Positions 51,501 through 60,500 of a DNA stretch of 64,000 bases are shown here, in pieces (the stretch's first letter is position 1; each line of letters opens with the position of its first letter). The translations under genes and the position numbers were made by a program. The stretch is from Xenopus tropicalis. Taxonomy: Eukaryota; Chordata; Amphibia; Anura; Pipidae. The DNA is taken from contig NC_030678.2 of the NCBI RefSeq assembly GCF_000004195.4, positions 95,438,904 through 95,502,903 on the forward strand, in the 5' to 3' direction. The notes below the pieces were generated by a model, which had not been told where the DNA came from, ran no database searches, and saw nothing but the letters and a program-made list of their open reading frames with translations.

Positions 51501-54500
51501 TTGATGCGATTTTCAGGTATTTCATCAAAACCGGCAATTTTGGGAAAGCATTGCGGCTCTGTAGTTTGGAGCAGAAAGACATGGGTACCAATTCTGAATT
51601 CGCCTGAATGTGTACTTTCCAAAAATATATGGTTTTGGGGGGTCAATGTGTTTTTTTTATGTTTTTACCCCACAGAAAATGCAGTAAACATGTTGAATTT
51701 TCAGTAGCTTAAGAGATCTCTGGGGCAATTTATATGTACCAATGTCCTTTTGGGGTCTCTAAATGCCAGATACATTGGTGATCCTATGCACAACGGGCAT
51801 CAAACTGTTCAGTGGACCCTTGGCTTTCATATTTAGGGTGTGTTTTCTTGGTACCTAATGTTATGTGGGAGATAAGATGCTTGAAAGTGGACGATTTGAT
51901 GTGATTTTCAGGTATTTCATCAAAACCAGCAATTTTGGGAAAACATTGCGACTCTGTAGTTTGAAGTAGAAAGACATGGGTACCAATTTTGAATTTGCCC
52001 GAATGTGTACTTTCCAAAAATATATGGTTTTTTGGGGGGGTTCAATGTTTTTTTGTGTTTTTACCCCACAGAAAATGCAGTAAACGTGTTGAATTTTCAG
52101 TAGCTAAAAGAGATCTCCGGGGCAATGTACTAACTTCCTTTTGGGGGTCTCCAAATTCCAGTAATCCTATGCACAATGGGCATCAAACTGTTCAGTGGAC
52201 CCTAGGCTTTCATACTTAGGGTGTATTTTCTTGGTACCTAATGTTATGTGGAAGATATGATGCTTGAAAGTGGAAGATATGATGCTTGAAAGTGGAAGAT
52301 TTGAGGCGATTTTTTTAGAATTTTCATAATGTTTTATAGAAACTGCTAAATTCAGTAAAGCATTGCCATTTGGTACTTAGGAGTTGGAAGACATAGTTAC
52401 CCATTTTGGATTTGTCAGAATCCAAAAAATATATGGTTTCCTGGGGTAAAACTAATGTTCCAGGATTTTTGGCTTTGGAATCTAAAGTATGCCGTATTGT
52501 GCTGTAATGCTTTGAAAATTTGGTAATTTACTGCTGGGAGATTTTGATCTACAGAAGTCAGAAATGTCCATAAAACTATACATATCAGGTATTGGCACGT
52601 TTGGGAGACATGAGGCTTTCTAAATCAGTTGAATTTGTGTCCATAAAATAAAATATGTTTCTGGTATTAATCCCTATCATGAAAAATAGCATTTTTTCTT
52701 TTTTTTTTTTGTATTTAAAGCTCTAAATCTTGTTCCAGAAGTGGAAATACACAAGATTTGGAAAGCTCAGGTTCTCCTGAAAAAAACAATATATAGTTTG
52801 CCTACCTAAACTTAACCCTTCCCCCAGTAAAAGCCCCTAAATTGGGAGAGCACAGAATGTTTACAAAACGTCTGGCACTGAAAATTCACAAAATGTGAAA
52901 TTCTGCTGGCACTTAAAGGGTTAAATGGTAATTTGCTCAGATAGGTCTACTTTACAGTTTCTAAGCAACTCTGACCATAATAATGGATTATAATACAGAT
53001 TTTTTCCTTTATGCTTCCATAAAGCATTGAGATCATTACTGGTTTCTAAGAAGGTTTTCGTTACCTAGTTACTACAGAGTTGATATCTGGATGGTCACAT
53101 TTTTAAAATAAGATATCATGGAATGCTTTAAATAAGAATGTAATTGTCCATCACGTTACAGCTGCACTCAGATTTTACATAGCATGACACATAAACAAGC
53201 ACCGGTTTGTGGGTAGGGATCCCAGCTATCCTGTTTTAGAGCTTGCACCAGTAACATGCTTTTCTGACAAGTGTTCAGTGATGTTGTTAGGTTGGAATCC
53301 TCTCCCCCTTGTCTTTTCATCTGCACTGTGAACTTTGTGAATTATTAGTGAATAATTTTCTTATGTTTGCAAATAATGACAGCTGTTCCCACTGTCCCGT
53401 CTGAGCCCACTCACCCTAATGTCCAGCTCTGGACCTTGATTATAAACTTTGTCATTCAATAATAAGGGATCCTGTAATCAGGTTTAGGGCCATTCTTATG
53501 ACAATTGGACCTATTGGGCCCAATAGGGCCCTACACAAGCAGGAATAAGCACATAAATCTGTCCAGCCCACCTCCAACAATGATTGCCTGATAACGCAGC
53601 TATGTGTTCTGGGGCATTATACACAAAGTGGGAACTGCGTTAATACTGCTATCCCAGATACCACAATGTCTTTCACTGTGCTTGAGAGGCCAATACACAA
53701 GCACACTGTATATAGTATGCTTGGTGTGTCAGTACCCAGTGCTTGGGGGCCAAATTGAGCCATGAAATGTTGGGGGCCAATGGAACAAGACAACGAGAGG
53801 TGATAAGGCAGTGTTACATCATCAGTCTCATGGAGAGAGCGAGAGGCGGAGACTATTTGCCCACCCAGCCATGGAATCCTGTGCCAGCTGGCAACACCTT
53901 GTGTAGGTGGTCCCGTCAAAATGGTCCCATTTTGGCCCCACTGTTTATAAGACTGACCCTGCCCCCACCCCACTTACTGCACATTACAATACCACACAAA
54001 CACCCACAGTATGGTGCAAAGTACTGGGAAGGGTACAACATACAAACACATGGTGCTTTGTGACTGTTTATTATTTTTTTCATGTTGCACTCTGCCCTGC
54101 ACTTTGTAAACAACCCCTTATATCTTGTCACCATTTCATATGTAGTGGACAAGATGGTGCAACTGCATGCACCTTCAGTGCTATGGACAAATAGAAGATA
54201 TCCCATCAGATATTTGTGCTAAAAACACATGCAAAGCTTTGCATGCCATCTTATTATTTATGTATTTATTTGTAAAATCTTACACAACAGGTAGCAGCAG
54301 GCCTGGACTGGCAATATGTGGAATCTGGCAAATGCCAGACGGGCTGCTGTAAGATGCCATAGACACTCACTATCTAGTGGACTGGTTGGAAACTGTTTGG
54401 CACTTTGTGCCCTAGAAATGCCAGAGCCTATTTTGAATTCCAGTACAGAACTGGTCGTAAGACAAACCCCCCCTGAACATAGCGCATATGAATTTTCTCA

Positions 54501-57500
54501 TGTAAGGAACCTGCTCCTACATTATTCCCAGGCCTTGATGTCCTGAAAAGGGGCTCTCTTCTGAAAAAAATAAAAGATCTGAGTGGCTAAGTGCTGACGT
54601 TCTTTAACATTCAGTACTCACTTGCATAATACTGAAGGGTAATGAACCTCTGGACTAAATTATTTCCCCAAGTAATATCACAAGCATCAGGAATGTGTAT
54701 CAATTGACTTATTATTGCCAATAAAAAGAGTGATTTTTCCTGGAAAAGTTTCTTTCTGCTGCCCTAGACAGCACAATTCCACTAACTTTGACAGGGACAA
54801 CCAGCCATAATTATGGTGGGCAATTTGATAGTTGGTATCATAAATCATTAGCTGCCCTTGAAAAGGCAATGGATGACAGGCAAAAAAAAGGGCCTGCTAA
54901 AAAAAATTCTAAATCTAAACTGGGTATTCACATATATTAGACAATGGCATAATACATTACCTTTGGATGACTGGAAAGAAAGTCTGGAAGTAAGTTTATT
55001 TGTGCTAGAAGCTCAATATAATCGTGGCAACTGAAGTAATAAATCTGTGATAGAATTTCATTGAGAGTAAAGGTCTGCATAGCCTTAATATGATCTGAAA
55101 AATATAATAACAAGAATACTAAAAAAAACAGCATAGAAAAAGGATATATATTTATTTAAACAAAATGTATGTTTAATACCTACATTAAGCATCCACCACC
55201 CAGTAGGTATACATCTTTGCATCTTAGTGGGAGTAATTTAAAAGGGACATATATCTTGATTTTTACAAAGCCTGATATGATCATATATGTTATGTTTTTA
55301 GCATTTTTTATTTAACAAATGACTTTGAAAACTGCCTCCAACTGCCTTATTTGTATTCACACCGACTCTTCCACCTAGGACAGTTACCTTTCAAACAGGT
55401 AAAAAGTATTTTATTATGACAGCGCACGTGTGCATTGTTATATTCCTCAGACATCAATGACAAACAATGGCACTTTTGGTAAGTTGGAGCATGAGCACTA
55501 AAGATGACCTGATGTTGGATTTTGGTGTGCATGCTCCTGGTCAGCGTTCATCACTGTGGAGCCTTTGACACATGTACCAAATTATAATTAACTGGTGTGA
55601 AACTCATAAACTTATATGAAAACTCCCCATCTATTATATGATTTACTTGTCCTTTAAAAGTGCAATAGCTCTAAGTCTTTCAAAGACAGTATTTTTGCAA
55701 GTCTAGATAAGAATATCTAGTATGTCAGAGCAAATAGAAGATCTTCATTTTTGCTTAACAAATATATTTATGGTCAGCCTACTGTGGGGCATCCACATAA
55801 TTAGTCTGTTATCCATAATACACATTATATTTGAAGTACAGAATGTGTATTATGGATAACAGACTAATAGCTTGTTATGTGGATGCCCAACAGCAGCAGT
55901 TTAGGAAATCATTGTTGATCCATAATCAGTTGTTGCAGAGTTAATAACTCAATTTCATCTCAACTTCAGAGAAACACTTTTTGGTTCCAGATAATTAGTC
56001 ATAGGATTCTTATAAAATGAATAGAAAGCAATGAAATTGCCTGGCAGATTAGACCTGGCACATGCCGATGGATACAAGTGATTGGCAGTTATACAACTCT
56101 GCTATAATGCAAGACACACATAGGCATATCTGGCTGTTCAGGGTGTTTTAAATGTCATAAATGATTCTGTACCACACTTTAAATAAAAAACATAGCACAA
56201 CAAAATTTACTGTCCAATGATACAGGTATACAGATATGGGATCTTTAGAAACTCATTATGCAGAAAGCTCCAAAGTACGGCAATGCCTAATTTTTGACAG
56301 CTTTCCCGTGATCTATGTTGGCGGCAAATCAATCCTATTGATCCTATTTTTTTCTTTATTTATTTAAATGTATTATGCTCAAAGCAAAGTGGTACACATC
56401 ATGGCAACATGCCTTATCTAGAAAATCCAATTTATTGAGCATTTAATCTAATAATTTGATCCCATAACTGTATAATTAAAAAAAACAAACCATGTAGTAC
56501 AGTTCTTGAAACTTAGATGTATACCCTTATCTTGGTGACCCTGCGCAATAAGATTGCAGTGTTGAACACAAGCATTAGCGATATCCATTAGCCTCTCTAA
56601 TCGGAAGCTGCATTCTGTATCAATAAAAACAGTTTCACCAGCAACACCTCCAAAACATTCTGGGATCTGAACATCCACTGCTAGTTGCATACTGTAAAAG
56701 ATGAAAAGAAGAAAAAAAAAAAGACATTGTTCAGCAATGGGTTGTCCCTGTAGCAACAGAAGTGCTTACTATCAAATGCATCTTGCCATTAACTGGGTTT
56801 TAGTATGTTTATGTTTACAATAGGCCCAGGCATTAAAGTACACAGAGGCCGAAAGAGCTCCTGATCAGCCTACTAAGTGACTGTCTATGGCATCTTACAG
56901 CAGCCCTTCTGCCATTTGTCAGAATCCACAGATTGCCAGTCTGGACCTGCTACAGCAGAAATTCAAATAAGGTCTCCTGGGAGATATATGACATGGAACA
57001 GATACAATTTTTCACACTGTAACCCAAAATGTTATGCTCATCTGTAATAGTATGGCAGCAGCCTAACTCTTCTTGATGTTTTGGCACTGCCACAACAGCA
57101 ATCACATAGCTCTGGGCTTCACCCCACCAGGCATTTTGGTACTTGCATTCTGTATATGGATACAGAATGCAAGTACCAAAATAGCTCTGGGCTGCACCCC
57201 ACCAGGCAAGTGATTGTTGTTGCATTATAACAATAAGCAATAAAAACAATTGTGTTCTAATGAATTTATAATAGTTTTAAACAAAAACAAATATTTACCA
57301 TATAACCTGTTACTAGAGTTAACCCATTTCTTAAGGATAAACATTTTTTTTATATGATTAGTTGGGCCAATGTAAATATGGTGGACAAACATTACCTGAA
57401 GTTTTTAAAAAATGAATTTATGTCTTTTTTAATACACATACTTTATTTCACAGATTTAAAGCAAACCCTAATAGTCTGTAGTACTGCAGGCACCAGAACA

Positions 57501-60500
57501 CCTTTTCCCCTTTATACAGAGTGATCCAAACCCTCCCTCACCTTGTTCCATTGGGAGGTGATGGACCAAAAGTCCTCCTTGTGCTTTTCATGGTGAGCAG
57601 GGCACAGACTTTAATCCAATACACCAGAATGCTGTCCAGATTTAAACTTTTTGCTACACTATACACTTCACTTTGTCTAACGTAATGTTAACATCATCGG
57701 GTAACAGCAATGAAGTAGACATACATACAAAAAACCATTTTAACTAAGAACAAGACATTTAAGTACCATTTGTTTGTTGCCCAATGCCAATACAGTTATG
57801 GGACCTGTTATCCAGAATGCTCGGGACCTGGGGCTTTCTGGATAAGGGACCTTTCCATAATTTGAATCTCTGTGCCTTAAGTCTACTAAAAATCATTTTA
57901 ACATTAATAATTAAACCCAATAGGATTGTTTTGCCTCTAATAAGGATTAATTATATCTTAGTTGGGATCAATTACAAGTTACTGTTTTATTATTACAGAG
58001 AAAAAGGAAACCATTTTTAAAAATTAGAATTATTTGCTTATAATGGAGTCTATGGTAGATGGGCTTTCTGTAATTCAGTGCTTTATGGATAACGGGTTTC
58101 CGGATAATGGATCCCCTACCTGTACTAATATAACAATGCAATACTATATAGGAAGCAACAGTACATTTTCTAAAGAATGAATTGTATCCTTGTCTTGTCT
58201 GTTCTGAGATACATTTATGATTATTTTTCTTTTCCAAGGTGAAAATCCTGCCTAGGCGAATGTTAACCTAACATTTGGTTCAGTGAACCTATTACCTATT
58301 TAGTAAAAATACTAAGGAATAGTGCACATCTGTGTCAGCTTTAGCAAACAAAACTGTAAGCTCTAAATGTGACATTTACTAACAGTCTGATTTTTATTTT
58401 TCCATTTAAATTTTAAGCTCTAAAAGTCACAGAAAAAAAGTTGCAACTTTTCCCAAAATTTACTATGGAGCAGATTTATCAAAGTCTGAATCATTAAAAG
58501 TACGATTGCAAATAATTCGGACTAAATACGAAAATTTCTGATGTGCGTTAATAGCGCAAAAAATCGTATTGTGGTACGATTCGAAAGTTACGAAAATTAA
58601 ATCCTTAAATCCTTCAGTGCATGATATTAGAAGCCTCCCATAGGACTCAATGGCACTCTGCAGCTCCAACCTGGCCCAAGGAAAGTCTCTCATAGGACTC
58701 AATGGCACTCTGCAGCTCCAACCTGGCCCAAGGAAAGTCTCCCATAGGGCTCAATGGCACTCTGCAGCTCCAACCTGGCCCAAGGAAAGTCTCCCATAGG
58801 GCTCAATGGCACTCTGCAGCTCCAACCTGGCCCAAGGAAAGTCTCCCATAGGACTCAATGGCACTCTGCAGCTCCAACCTGGCCCAAGGAAAGTCTCCCA
58901 TAGGGCTCAATGGCACTCTGCAGCTCCAACCTGGCCCAAGGAAAGTCTCCCATAGGAATCAATGGCACTCTGCAGCTCCAACCTGGCCCAAGGAAAGTCT
59001 CCCATAGGAATCAATGGCACTCTGCAGCTCCAACCTGGCCCAAGGAAAGTCTCCCATAGGAATCAATGGCACTCTGCAGCTCCAACCTGGCCAAAGAAAA
59101 GTCATGGTACTGAAGCTTGAATGATTAACGAAACGTTTGTACTCGTTGCAACAAATACGTTTTTGTCGCACAAATTGACGCAAAGCACGAAAAAGATGTG
59201 GAAATTGACGAAAAAAAATCGCAGTTCTATAAATTAGAAAAAATACGATTTTTTTGTAATCATACTAATTTGTACATTGATAAATGTGCCACTATGTGTC
59301 AAAATGACTAAAAATCTGAATCCCACAATCGCGAACCAAAACTTTAAGCTGTTTTTTTGTGCGACAATTCGAAAAAGTCAAACTTTTCATGCAACAATTT
59401 GAAAAATTTCGCATTTTTGTGACTTTTCCAGCATGGAGTTTTTCAGTTCTGCCTTTTTAGTAAATGTAGGACATTCTGTAGAAAACAGAAAAAGCTTGTA
59501 TAATATCATATGGCTTATAGGCCTCCTCTTTTGATCTAAAACCGTGATTGTGTACTTCTCACAGGAGCAGTTAGGGAACACAGACAAAATGGAACACAAT
59601 TATAGCATTATTTGCTGCTGGTTTGAAGAATTAGAGTAAATGAAAAAACATAGGATGGACTTACAGCACCATCTGCTGGTTGTAACAAACATCAGCTGCT
59701 GTTATTGAGGAATTCAGCTAATTTAGTTGGTCTTTAAAAGTATTTTGCTACTAAGCTTTTTTCCATAGATATTTCATGTTTCAAAACCTACAAATAATGT
59801 TGACAGTATGTATAGATATAGGAATAAGTAAAGAAAAACTAAACATGGTTAAACAGCTCTCGTGTGCATAACATCATAATTGCTTAGAAATGAAGAGGGG
59901 CTGGGTAAAAAACCTGGGGGTGAGAAGATAAGAGAGAAGAATTAGAGTATTGGGGATAAATTATATGGGGGAGGAATATCTTGTAAGCCATTTGTTGAGA
60001 TGAACAAGCAGAGAAGAAAAAAAAATTTTTGAAAAGAGATCTGAAGTCTCTATATTGGCCAAGTAAGAACCAACATAAAAAAGTTTGTAAATCGAACTGA
60101 CTGAAATGCTCATTCTGTACCTTCTGTATGTTATTATCTGAAACTTCATTGGTAACTGAGGTGAGAGGGTTTACATCCTCCATCTTTTTACAAGCCAAGG
60201 AAATTTATTACCTGCAGAGATGCCCAGTTTCATCACAGGGAGATTACATATTGAAGCCATGGCTCCCATAAATCTGTACCAGTAAGATCTTTTAGCCGAT
60301 CTTTTAGGGCCTGTCCTGTCCAGGAAAATGTTGCCAGTATTAACCTCACTTGATTGGCCCATTGATTCATTGTTCTGTGTTGATCTCAGCTTTACTGTAG
60401 GTGTTCAATCACATATTTTGTTAGAGACCACAACTTTATAGTTGGTCTTCAGGCCTGGAAAGTATATGCCAAGGTAAACCAGCATTTTCTTAAGTGTGGA

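Larger units (their letters stand above)
43273..54960 (-). other. RAD51C: RAD51C intron 4
   Basis: 11.7 kb, the largest intron in view. It contains a Tc1-like transposon (43885-45498), a hAT-like element (46750-46971), MITEs (47281-47485 and 48281-49124 with a nested one), the piggyBac-like element (49657-52925) and a repeat at 54298. Positions 45590-46745 and 52930-54290 show no defined feature. Confidence 0.85.

Noticed and set aside
58634..59100. Regular repeats considered as a CRISPR array
   Set aside because: Units are continuous with no unique spacers, in vertebrate DNA; it is a minisatellite.
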